Positions 32,566-44,187 are shown, numbered from the stretch's first letter. The stretch is 64,000 nt of DNA from Carposina sasakii (GCA_014607495.2 CP053148.1:16244001-16308000); one strand, 5' to 3'. Numbers and translations are program-made. Notes: generated from the sequence alone by a model not told the origin.

Positions 32566-32999
32566 TAATGGAGAACTCATACTCTGCATAAAAATTACGT
32601 TTTCAGATACATATACTAATAAATTTTTTTAAACGAAAAACCGACTTCTGCCCCTATAAGCCAAAACTCGAGCTTACTAACTTAAAATTTTGCTAAAATA
32701 TATGTTACGTTATGTACGAAGTTTAGAAGGCATAGTATTGTCAGATTTAGGTGCCAGCAAATTATTAAATCGGCCACATGACGAAAGGGCACAGAGAGAA
32801 ATGACTTTGACGTCTGACAATATAAGCAACATATAATTACACTCCTTCTTCCTGCCCTGTTCCCAATCATTTTACCTCTTCCTCTTACCATCACCATCTT
32901 ACTTCGGACACGGCTTAACGCAACATATAATGACACGACTTAATTTATTATCTTATATATAGGGGGATTTTGTTACTAAAAAGTTCCATTATCTGTATT
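32566..32999. other. Unassigned sequence
   Basis: The 84-codon minus frame at 32682-32936 has no supporting features. Confidence 0.3.
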
Positions 33000-33411
33000 T
33001 CGGCGGCTCCATCATCAGATCCTCGTTTCCTTCATATTATGTGTAGCTGACCAAAATTCTCTATAAAAATCTAAAAACCGACTACTCGTGCCTATAATAT
33101 AGATCCCTAGATTCCTTAGAGATTCCATCATCAGACGTTATATTTTATATGTAGGTGATCAAAACGCTCAGTAAAAGTATAATAACAGACTACATATGCC
33201 TACAATATTTGAGGATTGCTCACGATTTCTTCAAGATCCCATCATCAGATCCTGATATGGTGAATATGGGACCAACTTGGAAGCATACCATGACCAACTA
33301 TAAAAGAAAATTGAAATCAGTTCATAAATGACGGAGTTCTGAGGTAACACACATAAAAAAAACATACAGACGAATTGATAACCTCTCCTTTTTAAAGTCG
33401 GTTAAAAACTG
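33000..33411 (+). repeat. Family H retroelement 3' end, copy 2
   Basis: A CCATCATCAGA phrase recurs at about 33009, 33127 and 33239 (step about 115 bp), then GGTGAATATGGGACCAACTT and a tail CCTCTCCTTTTTAAAGTCGG TTAAAA. Same order as 6900-7125. Confidence 0.7.
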
Positions 33412-33815
33412 GCCCATCTACTGTTGTACCTAATTTTAAGTTTTGTAATGTATAAAGAATAATAAATGAAATAATAAATAACAATATTGATTTCTTAGAA
33501 ACAATCATGACTAGTTACTATTTATTTACACATAGACGACAAAAAAGTAGGTATAATCGGAAGGTGCCAACTCGCGTGCCCCGCGACTTTCACGCAGGCG
33601 AGTTGACGTGAAGTCTTTATTCATGTAAGTAGTTAAAGTTAGTACCTTCTATCTTTTGTGCGTAAACAGAAATAATTTCTAACGTTACTTCTTATGACTT
33701 TGCCCTCATCAATAGCCAAAAGTTACACGAATTCACCCTTTTGTTTCGTTCTTCTAATAATTAGATTCCCACCCATCATGACACATGCTTATCATTGCAA
33801 AGACTAAAGTTATTT
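33412..33815. other. Unassigned sequence
   Basis: Around 33560-33625 the words CCAACTCGCGTG and GCGAGTTGACGTG form a small inverted pair. A donor-like CAT|GTAAGT follows at 33624. Not enough for an exon call. Confidence 0.35.
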
Positions 33816-33819
33816 TCTT

Positions 33820-33965
33820 TCGTGCGGAAGCCGGGCGCGATGGGGGCTTGGAGGGGTTGAGGGAGCCCCCTAAAGGGGGGTAGTCGCAACGACGCCAAAC
33901 GTGAGACGACACGACGCCGGAACCTCCAGCCATGCCACGCCACTACCACCCGAAACACATACAGA
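33820..33965. repeat. GC-rich dispersed repeat
   Basis: GAAGCCGGGCGCGATGGGGG, GAGGGAGCCCCCTAAAGGGG and CAACGACGCCAAACGTGAGA form a GC-rich block that I associate with a common lepidopteran repeat. The 74-codon minus frame is a by-product. Confidence 0.45.
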
Positions 33966-34959
33966 ATAGGGTGAATTATACGTAGCCGATTCACAGACAA
34001 ACAACAATTATGACAATTTATGTTTATCAGAGCCTCTAGGTAAGGGTGTCGCTGGATGGTAAGCGATTGATTGAGTATTTAAAATAAAAAATAGAATGCT
34101 AAAATTAGAACCTAAAACTTTATTTGTGAAAACTTTACTGTGTACAATAAAGCATTAGAATATATTGAATATTAGAACCTGATATTAGACATGTACAGAC
34201 TTGGGGGAGGCATGTTATGTTATGTTCAGCAGTGGACTTCTCATGACTAAGAATGAGGATGGATAGGTATGGAGTATTTGACATTTCTTTTTTAGTCTAT
34301 GTAACCTTACCTATTTCTTATGGTTTTTATAACATAGTCTCTTTGACGACATATACAAGTGTCATTAAATACCTATTAATAGATTTGACCAATGGAATGA
34401 AGAGGAATAGCCACTGAATATTATATCTACAGTAGGGTATATACATCTATCAAAGACTAAATTGCCTCCCTATTGCTAGAACTAAACCATCTACTAAAGT
34501 AAGCATTTACCTATAATAATCAATTTCGTTACAATCCAGTTACATTTTAGTTTGTTTAGTTTCCACCTTGTATTACTTCATAATAAATACCTTTCGCAAA
34601 GTGTACCGTAAACACGCCTTTTCAGTTCTTCCCGACCCATTTTCAGGATCTCTCCAGCACGATGCATTCAAAATATACATTACATTCACATTCAAAGAAA
34701 CCTCAGTGAACTGTTCAACATCATTATAATAATATTGCATACTAGAGGACCTCGTATGAGCAAATTCACTCGAGACAAGTACGTATAATACGTACGAACC
34801 TCACGCGGCTTTTCTTATTTTCCACGGAGAACCTTGTTTACTGTTCTCGCGTTATGAAAGGTCTTCGATTATACTAATTTATTATTTAATAATGTAGCAT
34901 GTAGTTTCGAACTTTCTATGCTCTATTCTCTCTTCTTTGTACTCAGGGGGCCAATTCTT
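33966..34959. other. Mostly unassigned, with a retroelement-tail scrap
   Basis: 34200-34262 holds a worn retroelement tail (TTCAGCAGTGGACTTCTCAT). At 34640-34650 a TTTTCAG acceptor-like site precedes a frame of about 45 codons, unsupported downstream. Confidence 0.35.
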
Positions 34960-35155
34960 GAAAAGATTTACAGCCATTCACTGGAGGTCTGCGCAATGTG
35001 TACTTATCTTCCATTCATCCCTATTATCTCTACTATTTTATTCCTCTCATCAATCTATGTTATGGATGATGGAAGGGTTGGAAGGGGAAGACCTCGCCGG
35101 ACCTCGCCGGATCCGTGATCTCTGCCTACCCCTCCGGGAAAGAGGCGTGATTTTT
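34960..35155 (+). repeat. Family J dispersed repeat
   Basis: GGTCTGCGCAATGTGTACTT, GGAAGGGGAAGACCTCGCCG (its last part duplicated as GGACCTCGCC) and GATCTCTGCCTACCCCTCCG. Reverse copy at 28985. Confidence 0.65.
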
Positions 35156-35699
35156 ATCTATTTATATAAATCTCAAATGCAACCTTGGGTATGACCTAAT
35201 AAATATTATAGTCAGATCATTGGCAATTTTATAATAAGGGTTAGGGCAATAGTGATTGACAACTAATCGCCTTTTCAATTATTATGGTCACGAAATAATA
35301 ACACAAACATAATAATGGACGTGCAATTGTGGTCAAACGTCGATCATAAACTTCTTTCTTTTAAATCATAGTTGTTTACTCAAGAGTAAAGCTAGTTAAA
35401 GATAGTTTCCTAAGAAAGCGGCGCCGTAATATTGCGTCCGTACGTACCTACGCAAATGCTCTTCGTTGCTGAAATGTAAAATGCTCCTTATATACCTATA
35501 TATAGATATGGTTTCTTTAATGGGTTTAGACATCATCTATTTATTTTTACACTATTTAAAACAAAGAAGCCGTTGCTATTTCTATATATTCCATATCTGT
35601 ACATAGACTTTAAAATATACTTCTAGAACTTTTTGTTCTATACGGCATGTTGACCTTCTATGCTCTGGCGCTGAAAGCCACGACCTTTGGCCGTTTGAC
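35156..35699. other. Unassigned sequence
   Basis: Nothing recognised. Confidence 0.3.
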
Positions 35700-36094
35700 A
35701 TTCAAATTCAAAATTCAAAATACTTTATTTGCACAAAATAAGGTGATGTTGGTGTTAGTTTCCTTTAGTTAGTCTCTTATTTTGCCGACAATGGCATGCA
35801 AAAATTTACGAGTTCTTAAAAATAATTTATAAAACAATTTGCATTATACCTACTTAGCTAATTAAAAATAGTAATATAATAATCAACATTATGCTAAATT
35901 AATTAAATTAAAATGTCACAGATTATTTTAAATACCACGACCATTACATTGTCATATCACATTGAGTACCTACTTTCTTTATTAAAATTACCAAAACAAA
36001 TTCAGATATCACGTCACAAACAAATTCCAAAATTACAAAACTATGTCAAATGCATTGTTTTGTCGTTTAAATACTCACTAATAGTGTAATATGC
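35700..36094 (-). repeat. 3' UTR and tail of a Jockey-like LINE
   Basis: On the minus strand, sequence after the RT fragment runs to TTTTGTGCAAATAAAGTATT followed by TTGAATT repeats (plus 35700-35725). AATAAA and the short repeated tail are typical of 3' ends of this LINE class. Confidence 0.75.
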
Positions 36095-36397
36095 TTAATG
36101 CACCAGAAAACTTGTGAGCGAATGTCTAAATTTTCTATCGTCATCGATTTCTACAATAGATACAGGCAGTTTATTGTAGATCACAGGTGCCATACCAAGA
36201 AAGCTTTTACGAAATAATGCTGTTTTGGCAGGTGGGGCACAGATTCTGTGGCGATATCTATAACTCTTTAGTCTATTATATAAATGGGAATTATTTTTTA
36301 CAAAGAGTGCCATTTCGTAAATATATAAACAACTAAGTGTAAGTATTTTTAGTTTTTGGAATTGAGGTTTGCAGGATTCCATATTGTGCATGTTCAT
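36095..36397 (-). pseudogene. C-terminal fragment of a Jockey-clade reverse transcriptase
   Basis: The 100-codon frame has the order of words seen at the C terminus of insect Jockey-like LINE polymerases: KILTLSCLYIYEMALFVKNN, then PPAKTALFRKSFLGMAPVIY and NKLPVSIVE, ending in TAA at the LINE 3' UTR. Only the part beyond the RT catalytic core is left, so it is a 5'-truncated, dead copy, as usual for LINE insertion. It is a different lineage from the fragment at 40752. Confidence 0.75.
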
Positions 36398-36879
36398 AAT
36401 TGAGCATGTATGTATGAATATAGGTACGAGTAGACCCTTGTACAGTTAGACCTACGAGTAGCTTAGATGCAACCTAATACACGTTTTTTTTTTACCAGAA
36501 TAAATCATATTATAATAGGATTTACAAATAGACAGTCGAGGTACATAGGTACAGCTGTATCATATTTTGAATGTTAATATTACCTACACGAGTAGGTAAG
36601 TATGTATCATAAAAATAGAGCGTCTTATATCCAATTTCTGTGTATTTGATTTCTGAACACGATCATGTTTTGTTTCTTCGGGATTAGGTATTTCAAAGAT
36701 TTTACTGTACCAGTTTCGTTTATTGTTCTAGCTAGGTATAGTATAACCCAAAAATAGGTTGGTTTTGCACTATCTACAATACAAATTACATACATGGGGT
36801 AGGCAAAACTGCAGGATATTAAAGAAGATCGATTAGTACCTATGTTCGTAATTAACCCTGTACTCATTCAAGGCTTTAC
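36398..36879. other. Unassigned sequence
   Basis: Nothing recognised. Confidence 0.3.
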
Positions 36880-37110
36880 TAGAAGCTAGCTGCTGCTGCT
36901 GTATTTTCTTCCGTATATATCGTAAGAATCGGCTAAGGAATTTAGAGGTATTTTCTTGCGATGAGCTAGCAACTTGACACTTGTCTTGTACGAGTATAAT
37001 ACATCTGAACCCGCTATGCTGAATTCGGGTTTAGGATTTCAGTCGTGATTTACGATCCTACAGCTCTGGCTATCCCATTGTGTGAATATAACCATGTATG
37101 TACGACAATA
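36880..37110 (+). repeat. Family E copy
   Basis: GCTGCTGCTGCTGTATTTTC, GATGAGCTAGCAACTTGACA, ACCCGCTATGCTGAATTCGG and TCTGGCTATCCCATTG. One of the longer copies. Confidence 0.6.
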
Positions 37111-37154
37111 TATGTACGTACATATATGTTAGTATTTTATGCGTTTTGCAAAAA

Positions 37155-37180
37155 TGGCGCCCACCGTGGGGCCCACCCGG
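37155..37180 (+). other. Primer-binding-site-like motif of an LTR element
   Basis: TGGCGCCCACCGTGGGGCCC resembles the sequence just after the 5' LTR in some insect Gypsy-group retrotransposons, where TGGCGC pairs with the CCA-bearing 3' end of a tRNA. No LTR, gag or pol can be seen around it, so it may be coincidence or a small relic. Confidence 0.25.
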
Positions 37181-37684
37181 ACAGATTACTAATCAACCCC
37201 TCCTACTAGACTTGGGGTTTCTAGTGGGTTTTTATAAAATCCAGCTCAAAATTTATGTAATGAAGAATTATTAATGAATGTAAGAATGTTGGGATCTAGA
37301 ATTAAGTCTATTTTTAGCTTCAAATGAAATAGGAACATACAACACGTATTTCGTGGATTAATCCCTGAATTGTTTTCATCATTTAAGATTATTAAAATAA
37401 AGCTATTTTTATATTTCTTCAAGATTTACTTATTAAATAGAAACGTACTTATCAGAACATTGAATTAGGTGCCTACTAGACCGGCCCCTGATTACCTAAA
37501 AGCAATAGCAAAGCCGACGCCGCGCGATTCGCGATATACGGGGTGGGCTATCTCAGTTACAAGATATTTTTGGATATGAATATTTTCTTATGTAAAATAT
37601 AGTTGAAGTTTGGCTTTAATTTAGACCTTGTCTCTACGGGACAAAGCATTTTATTTAATTTTCCTAATTATCTATATAGTTATA
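37181..37684. other. Unassigned sequence
   Basis: Nothing recognised. Confidence 0.3.
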
Positions 37685-37875
37685 TAGACGCGTGGTGCCG
37701 GCAGAGTAGAGTTTGTACTACTCCATGCCTGCCAGTGGAAGGTGCGCAGCTGCGGTCACCAACCAGCCTGCTCAGCGTGGTGACTTTGGTCAAAAAACCC
37801 CCTATGGCAGTAGCCTTGTGGCATGCCCTGAGAGAAGCCTATATCCAGCAGTAGACTGCAATAGGCTGAAGAAGA
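37685..37875 (+). repeat. Retroelement tail, CCAGCAGTGGACTGC family
   Basis: GCGTGGTGCCGGCAGAGTAG, TGGCAGTAGCCTTGTGGCAT, ATCCAGCAGTAGACTGCAAT. An internal part present at 4024 is deleted. The overlapping 83- and 93-codon frames are repeat shadows. Confidence 0.75.
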
Positions 37876-38139
37876 TATATATAGATTACTGCTTGGTGTA
37901 TCTATTGTACTTCAAAGACAATATTGAGATAGTATTGACGGTCACCGTTGCCTCTCCGGTTCACTTACGCTGTAGTGCATCAGCTTTTGTCTAAAGGTAT
38001 TATCCATGAAGCAGAAATTAAGGATCTGCTAAAATCAACATAGTCACGCGACCTCACGTTATACTGTTTCCCACTGTTTTCATCACCTTTAGACCACATG
38101 TGTTGTACCAGTATTGTCATCCTGTTGTATCATAAGCAG
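37876..38139. other. Unassigned sequence
   Basis: Nothing recognised. Confidence 0.3.
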
Positions 38140-38610
38140 CGATAGCCCAATGGTTTAGCCGTGCGCCTTCCAATCGAGGGGCGTAATTTTCTTCTATGCT
38201 GCTCTGGGAGTGAAAAAAATAAAGTATAATGCTACAGCTGCTTCTCTTCCCGGGCATACTGTATAAGTCAGTAGAGGGACAAGAGGGTCTTGGATGGGCT
38301 GATCACCTGTCACTACTAACCGAACTTGTACATCTCAACTATAACCTCAAAAGTGGTTCTATCGGCCTTGGTGGTCTGGCTACCCCTATGTATGTAAATT
38401 GTCACCATGTCGTGCCTCGAAAAGTACATACAGCGTACGTCCTGCGTACCTCTCCGGTCATGTTGGTATTCCTTTCCATCGAATTATGAGAGTGAGGGAA
38501 TAGTGAGTGCTACTGTGTATGCGTATACTGGTGCACTATTAATGGCTCAGTTCGTTAATCTCAGTTGAAATTGATCACCGTGACCGAAATACGGTCTGAA
38601 GGACATCATT
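38140..38610 (+). repeat. tRNA-derived SINE split by a family I insertion
   Basis: SINE head at 38140-38187 (GCGATAGCCCAATGGTTTAG, then GCGCCTTCCAATCGAGGGGC). It stops at a family I copy (38188 to about 38445) and SINE body resumes near CCTCTCCGGTCATG (38446), with ATTATGAGAGTGAGGGAATA and CCGAAATACGGTCTGA. Part of the SINE middle is missing at the junction. Confidence 0.65.
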
Positions 38611-38910
38611 ATCATAGAGGAGAGGATTGGACAATATGCCCACTAATTTGATCCAGTGCGGTTTGGTGGGTTTTAACCCAGAGCTTCGATCGTTGGTGAC
38701 AGGAAACCGCGTGCAGGTGAGGTTGATGTGGACTCTAGAAGATGTGAGTCCTATATCCTATACTATCCTATACTGTTTCCTTGTTGACAACAATAAACGT
38801 TTGTTAGCACCTCTATGTTGTTTTAGCTTCATGTTATTATCTCGGTAGAACAAAGAGCATTGACTAGAGACTATGCTTTAGTAAGAACTAAGGAAGGAGC
38901 TATATTATAA
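38611..38910. other. Unassigned sequence
   Basis: TATCCTATACTATCCTATAC gives a small tandem at about 38754. No gene. Confidence 0.3.
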
Positions 38911-39094
38911 TCCTACTAATATTAACCGCGAAAGTTATATAAAAAAATATAAAAACGGCTGAAGCGATCTTAATAAAATTTGGTATAGAGTTAGCTGATA
39001 CCCTGGATTAACACATAGGCTACTTTTTATCCCGGATAATTTCGACCTTGTTTTATCTGCAGTCCACGCGGACGAAGTCGTGGGAGTCTACTAG
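38911..39094 (+). mobile_element. Lep1-type Helitron copy
   Basis: Starts TCCTACTAATATTAACCGCG and ends GCGGACGAAGTCGTGGGAGT then CTACTAG before T. Confidence 0.8.
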
Positions 39095-39950
39095 TATAAT
39101 AATTATGTTCCCGGATTAAGCGAAAAGCTGAAAACACTAAGCTTAGTAGCTTAAATTTACATTCTTTTATAAGAACTTAGCTTATTTTATAAGCTTATGT
39201 AGCGGATTATGTAGCCATTACGTATCTATCGGATGCAGGAGATAACCACAATCGAATGCAAAATCCTAGAATGCGATATCGAAGTTTCTCACAATTATTG
39301 AAATATATACATGGGCCAAACAACGACTAGTGGCCCGGTGGGGCCGAAAGCGCTTCCCTTTTTACTACCCCCACAATTATATAAGCTGATTATTATTTTA
39401 GAAGAGAGGATTTCACGATAATAACAAAATAGTGTAGAAAAATTAGAGCTATAAGATTTACACCTACGTACTAAAATTAGGACTACAAAAGGCAAATAAG
39501 TATAAGCGCAACGTACCTAATGAATTATACAACTATATAACTATATCACTTGTGAAGTTTATGTCATAAAGTGACATACCTAATAGTGTATTTTTACATA
39601 ATAATTCGCATAATTTTGTTATTATTATATCCAAAAAGAAAACTAGGTTATTGATTGCCGAATCCATTAATCTATTTAAAATTGACAGCTGATAACACAT
39701 TGGTGAATTATCACCTAATCTTTAAGATACAATGCTTAAAGTGACTCCGTGCTCAATAATAAATCCAAAACGCATGTACCTACTGAGTTTATTTATTAAA
39801 GTTTCGAGAAAGTTTTACGCTATTTGCGAGTCCCACGGATTTCTTGAAATCTACATAGATCGCGAACCATGTTTCAAAGCTTCAACGTAACAGTAATTCC
39901 AAATTCAAATTGAATAGTTCATCGTTCACACTTTGCCTATATATTTGAGA
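39095..39950. other. Unassigned sequence
   Basis: Nothing recognised. Confidence 0.3.
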
Positions 39951-40303
39951 CTAGTGGATAAGTGGACGCCTGCACTCCGTCCGCGCCCGATCGTACATAC
40001 TGCAGAACAAACAAAATGTTGAAATTATCCGGTATAAAATGTTGATAATGTCTATGTGTTATTGTTTTTTACACTTAAACACATTACATTTTTATTTACA
40101 AAAATGAAATATTATAAGTAACAGGATGTTGGACTAAAATGTAATCCTAGCTAAGTCTACTGTAATTCTTAGGTATCTATATGTAAGCTAATATTATTGT
40201 GAAGTTTCAATTAAAATCTATTCAGTAGTTTTTTGCGAAAAAGAGCAACAGACATACATACATACTATCCTCACAAACTTTTGCGTTTATAATATTAGTC
40301 GGA
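39951..40303 (-). mobile_element. Lep1-type Helitron copy, reversed
   Basis: CTAGTGGATAAGTGGACGCC at the 3' end (the sequence around CTAGTGGA is partly duplicated) and GCGTTTATAATATTAGTCGG at the 5' end. Confidence 0.75.
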
Positions 40304-40739
40304 TTATTATGATTGATTGAAATGTGTGCGTTTGCAAAATTATATGCAAAGTGGCAGAAAAAGGAACTACAGTCACCACGTTGAAATATCATTTCGTTCG
40401 GTAACACACGGCGACATCTTCAGTCTAATAAGTTGGTAAATCGACTAGAGAAATGTGACACACATACGAGTAACTAAGGGTTTCCACACATGCTGCGGCG
40501 TCGATTCACGATGCGAACGTCGCCGCTTCGTGGAAATCTACTCGTATCTACTTTTTTTTTCTTAATAAGAAACGTTATAATTCATCCTGCATTGTATCGA
40601 CGACACGGGTGGGTAAAGAATATTCTATAATATAAGCATTCATAGGTAATATTAAATAAATATAAAATAACAGTAGGTATACGATAGTAGACGATACTGT
40701 TGTAGTACATACATTATATGAATGGGGTAGCCAAAGCGT
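40304..40739. other. Unassigned, with a small GCGGCG inverted pair
   Basis: GGGTTTCCACACATGCTGCG at 40487 and CGCCGCTTCGTGGAAATC near 40519 form a foldback of about 60 bp, possibly a MITE remnant. Confidence 0.4.
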
Positions 40740-40751
40740 TCGCTAAAATTT

Positions 40752-41280
40752 ATGCAGAACTTCCTACCCATATCGGCCAAGATCACGTTAGTCAACGCTC
40801 TGTTGCTTCCAATCATTGACTATGCTGATGTCTGCTACCCAGATATTACAGAGGAACTCTTAGCTAAGTTGGACCGCCTTCTCAACATGTGTATTCGATA
40901 TATTATTGGATTGCGTAAATATGACCACATATCCCAATATCGTGCACAGTTAAACTGGCTCAATATTAGACATCAACGTAATCTTCACCTACTTTCCTCC
41001 TTGTTTAATACCCTTAACCATCCTCTTGCTTCCCAATACATTTCCGAACGCTTCGAGTTCTTCTCCTCCTGCGATAGACCACTCCGGTCTAGCCGCAACA
41101 AAACCCTTCGTGAGCCCGAGCGCAATGTTGCTTTGTATTCTGACTCTTTGATTTACTGCCACTGCTGTTCGCTTATGGAACGATCTACCAGTAACGATTC
41201 GGGAGTCTTCTACTGTGGAGGTATTTAAGTCGAGAGTAACTGAGCACTACAGGAGAGTCCAGAACCTGGTCCATGTCTAA
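40752..41280 (+). pseudogene. C-terminal fragment of a Jockey-clade reverse transcriptase
   Basis: The frame reads QNFLPISAKITLVNALLLPI, IDYADVCYPDITEELLAKLD and YIIGLRKYDHISQYRAQLNW, the thumb region after the RT catalytic core in Jockey-like LINEs. Near 41150 a frameshift breaks it. In the shifted frame the C terminus continues as AVRLWNDLPVTIRESSTVEV to TAA at 41278-41280. The YADD-type catalytic box is missing because of 5' truncation. A dead LINE copy. The 3' UTR follows. Confidence 0.8.
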
Positions 41281-41515
41281 TGTCGTATTATGTGTAAGTA
41301 TGTACTAATAATAGAATTAAGTGTGCTTAGCTACTAGTGTTTGTTATTTAATACTTATTTTTATGTATAGCCTATCTTTAAAATTGTTTTGTCCATTGCG
41401 CTACCTCTATTAATATTCTCACCACAAATATTGGTTGACTGGTAGAGAATGCTGCATAGCATTAAGTCCGCCACTGTACAAACCTTTACACGTGCAATAA
41501 AGAATTTAAAAAAAG
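41281..41515 (+). repeat. 3' UTR and A-rich tail of the LINE
   Basis: Contains GCATTAAGTCCGCCACTGTA and GCAATAAAGAATTTAAAAAA. This UTR is typical of the lepidopteran LINE whose polymerase lies just upstream. Confidence 0.75.
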
Positions 41516-42706
41516 CGTCATCTGGTTTATTCCAGTAATGCCCCGCATCAATGAAGGTAAAATATTGCCATAACAATTTTATTGTCTCAAGTACTCGTAA
41601 CTGCCTAAGACTCAATGATTGCCACGTTTGATCTTGCGTCGCGATTTCCTAATACTCGTATCTAGTTTCCCTTGTAGTACCTAATATGAATTTACCCTTT
41701 GATAATAATATCAGCCAGTAAATAGTCAGTTAAAAATTGACAGAGGAATATAACAGCGCGGGAAAACGACTGACATAGACCCAGCGTCGATCAAGGCCGG
41801 AGGCCAACTGAGTGAGTTATTTCTATACAAATATGAGCGGCGACTAGCTTAAACGAAAAGGGCGTAAGCGACAAAACGTATTTTCATGTTTTAATTAAAA
41901 ACTACACATTATGTTTAAAATGTGCAACCATACGTTTTTAGAGTTTGTTTAGACAAGTCTATTGATATAAAAATTGAGGCTTAAATCGCTCTGGTTTGCC
42001 TGTAAAATGAACAAATTTGATAAAATAGAGGTATCTTTAACACAATTTTTTATCGTAAATGTGAGATAGTATAGTGTAGAATTCGATTATTAAATATCAC
42101 TTTCCTATATATTCTAATGGCTGAGAAAAATCGACTTAACTAACGCCAATTTTAGCGATTCGTCACCTTAATAATCAATCTTCATCTGTTTCATTTAAGA
42201 TTACATTGCTTACATGTTTTTTATATACATCTGGCCCATCAGCTAAATGCTCTCTAGAACACACCACTACGATATCTACTATGTTTACTTCAATTCAAAC
42301 TGCAATAAATTCAGTCCACAATTGAACCCTAAAAAACTACTTTCTAATTTTAAATTATGGTAATTGACTTCTTGATTAGTCTGTAGAAGCAGTTTACTTA
42401 TAGACTGCTTTAACCGTAGATTACCTATATCTAACGGTGGAACCCTTGATAAAGGAAATCCTCTTTCCCCCTATACTAAGCCCCCCTCATCCGCCCCTTT
42501 TAACCCGAGCTACGAGGGCTGCCGAGTTTTATAACTAATGACCTAGTGAAAGCTGAATCAAATTATAAAAGTTCAATTATAGTATTTTGGGTTTATTTTT
42601 GGGGAAGTTTATATGTTCAATGGATTCTATTTTTGAAAAGTTACTGACAGGATGATCAATGAAACCAGTTTAAAGGTATACGTCACATGTGAGGCTAAAA
42701 TTTACC
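41516..42706. other. Unassigned sequence
   Basis: AT-rich, no recognised repeat or exon. Confidence 0.35.
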
Positions 42707-42710
42707 TTAA

Positions 42711-42873
42711 CCCTTACAGGACCATAAAATATCCAAGATTAAATATTACAATGCAACACAATATTTTAGTTATTGTGAGTGTAAAATAAGGTAATTTCAA
42801 TAGAAAAACAAAGCAGTGCATATAGGTTTTTCGTAATTTAATGGGAAATATTTTTCCCTATGGGCCACAAGGG
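42711..42873. mobile_element. TTAA-flanked 163-bp piggyBac-like end or MITE
   Basis: CCCTTACAGGACC after TTAA (42707-42710) and GGGCCACAAGGG before TTAA (42874-42877). CCCTT ends and TTAA duplications are piggyBac hallmarks. It carries the palindrome GGGAAATATTTTTCCC at 42843-42858. It may be a small non-autonomous element beside the larger transposase remnant. Confidence 0.6.
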
Positions 42874-43022
42874 TTAATAAACGAACAGTTAGGTTTATGT
42901 TCTGAGTATTTTATTAATTGCTTTGTAACACAAAAAATTGCAATAAAAAGTTATCAAAAGATAATATAAAGAGTCAAATTATGATATTCTGCCAAAAATA
43001 CGACTTGTTCAGCTATAGTATG

Positions 43023-43253
43023 TCAAAAAAGAGGCGCGAGTACTATTTTAGATTTGCGATCAATCTTATAACATGCTTTGCGCTGGTCCATTAGGTCCAC
43101 GCCGCCCATGTATTTATTGTAACACATCACCACTTCCGGACAGGTTACGTTTATTTTTTTAGTAGTTCCTACTTGCCTCCCCTTTACTATGCTAGACGGA
43201 ACCGGGGATATAAAATTGGTCAACACATACTTTATTCTATTACAGATATTCAA
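43023..43253 (-). pseudogene. C-terminal piece of piggyBac-like transposase
   Basis: The frame contains CPEVVMCYNKYMGGVDLMDQ, the hallmark motif of piggyBac (DDE_Tnp_1_7) transposases, where the aspartate in GGVD is the last catalytic residue. It is followed by YKIDRKSK. The upstream catalytic region is missing and the stretch between this and the N-terminal piece is scrambled, so no working enzyme is encoded. Confidence 0.85.
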
Positions 43254-43326
43254 GTTGTATCATCTTCATGAAAATATCCATTGATTGATTTGAAGATTTT
43301 GCTCAAGAAACCGTCAAATGAAAACT

Positions 43327-43485
43327 CATTACCTTCCTGTTCAGATACTTCAGATACCTACTTTCGGCTGGAGAAACACCTCATACTTACCTCACATATT
43401 CCATGAAAGTGGATATGATTTTGGAGGTATCTCTGACTGGGTCAGACAATATCGGTCTCTGAAGTATCTGAACAGGTAGGTAATG
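43327..43485. repeat. 27-bp inverted repeat inside the piggyBac remnant
   Basis: CATTACCTTCCTGTTCAGAT continuing to CTTCAG at 43327-43353 is inverted at 43459-43485 with one mismatch. The 105-bp loop holds plain sequence. Confidence 0.7.
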
Positions 43486-43561
43486 TCAGTTTTTATTTCA
43501 CGGATCTTGAATAAAATCTTTAATTTCAACTACACTCATTTATAATTTTTAAAATTCAGAG

Positions 43562-43678
43562 CTAGTCTTCTTCGTTTAACTGTAATTCATCTTCTCTATC
43601 ACTATTATCTGCCATTAGCAACTGAAATATTTCTTCATTTTGAATAAGAAATTTTCGGCATCCTCTTTTAGCCATTTC
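43562..43678 (-). pseudogene. Likely N-terminal piece of the same transposase
   Basis: From the second ATG the frame reads MAKRGCRKFLIQNEEIFQLL and then an acidic stretch ending NEED. Acidic N termini of this kind are common in piggyBac-like proteins. The link rests on position and orientation, not on a motif. Confidence 0.4.
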
Positions 43679-44187
43679 TATCAAAACATATAAAGGTAAA
43701 TGACAAAAAAAAAAACAAGAAAACAATACATTATAATAGAGCACTACATTATGGTAATACTACAATAGATGCATCAGTTATGAACCATAGGGAAAAATAT
43801 TTCCCTTCAGGTATTTTGCAATTTTTAGGTACTTGTACCATTTATCGGCAGATCACTTTATTATAACATAAGAGTATACTTACCAAATAATATGAAATAC
43901 GTGAAAAAACACAATATTTTTACTATCACAAGTCTAAAAATCATTGAGATAATACAGAGTTCAGCCCGCAAATTTTTCAGTTTTCGTGCAACAAAAGTAT
44001 CATAGTTCTCTTTTATAATATAAGTTCAGGAAAACATTTGCCGCCTTGGGCATATGTTTTATTTTGACATTCAGTAATAAAAACATCGATTCGGTAATAA
44101 TTGAATAATTTTTGACGACTTTTGTAAAAGGGAAAAATATTTCCCTTGAGCGTGAAAGGGATTGAGTTATATTACGTTTGGTTATGT

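Larger units (their letters stand above)
42878..44160 (-). mobile_element. Decayed piggyBac-like transposon
   Basis: Holds the transposase remnants at 43023-43253 and 43562-43678. The 16-bp palindrome GGGAAAAATATTTCCC occurs at 43790-43805 and 44130-44145, plus the variant at 42843. The right side ends near GTGAAAGGG (44160), which reads CCCTTTCAC on the minus strand, a piggyBac-like end, but the TTAA there has decayed to ATTG. Confidence 0.6.

Noticed and set aside
33597..33623. 27-nt exon between CACGCAG and GTAAGT
   Set aside because: It lies in a small inverted pair with GCGAGTTG words and its phase does not fit neighbouring candidates.
37155..37180. LTR retrotransposon or endogenous virus
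   Set aside because: Only a primer-site-like motif is seen; no LTR pair, gag, pol or env frames lie nearby.
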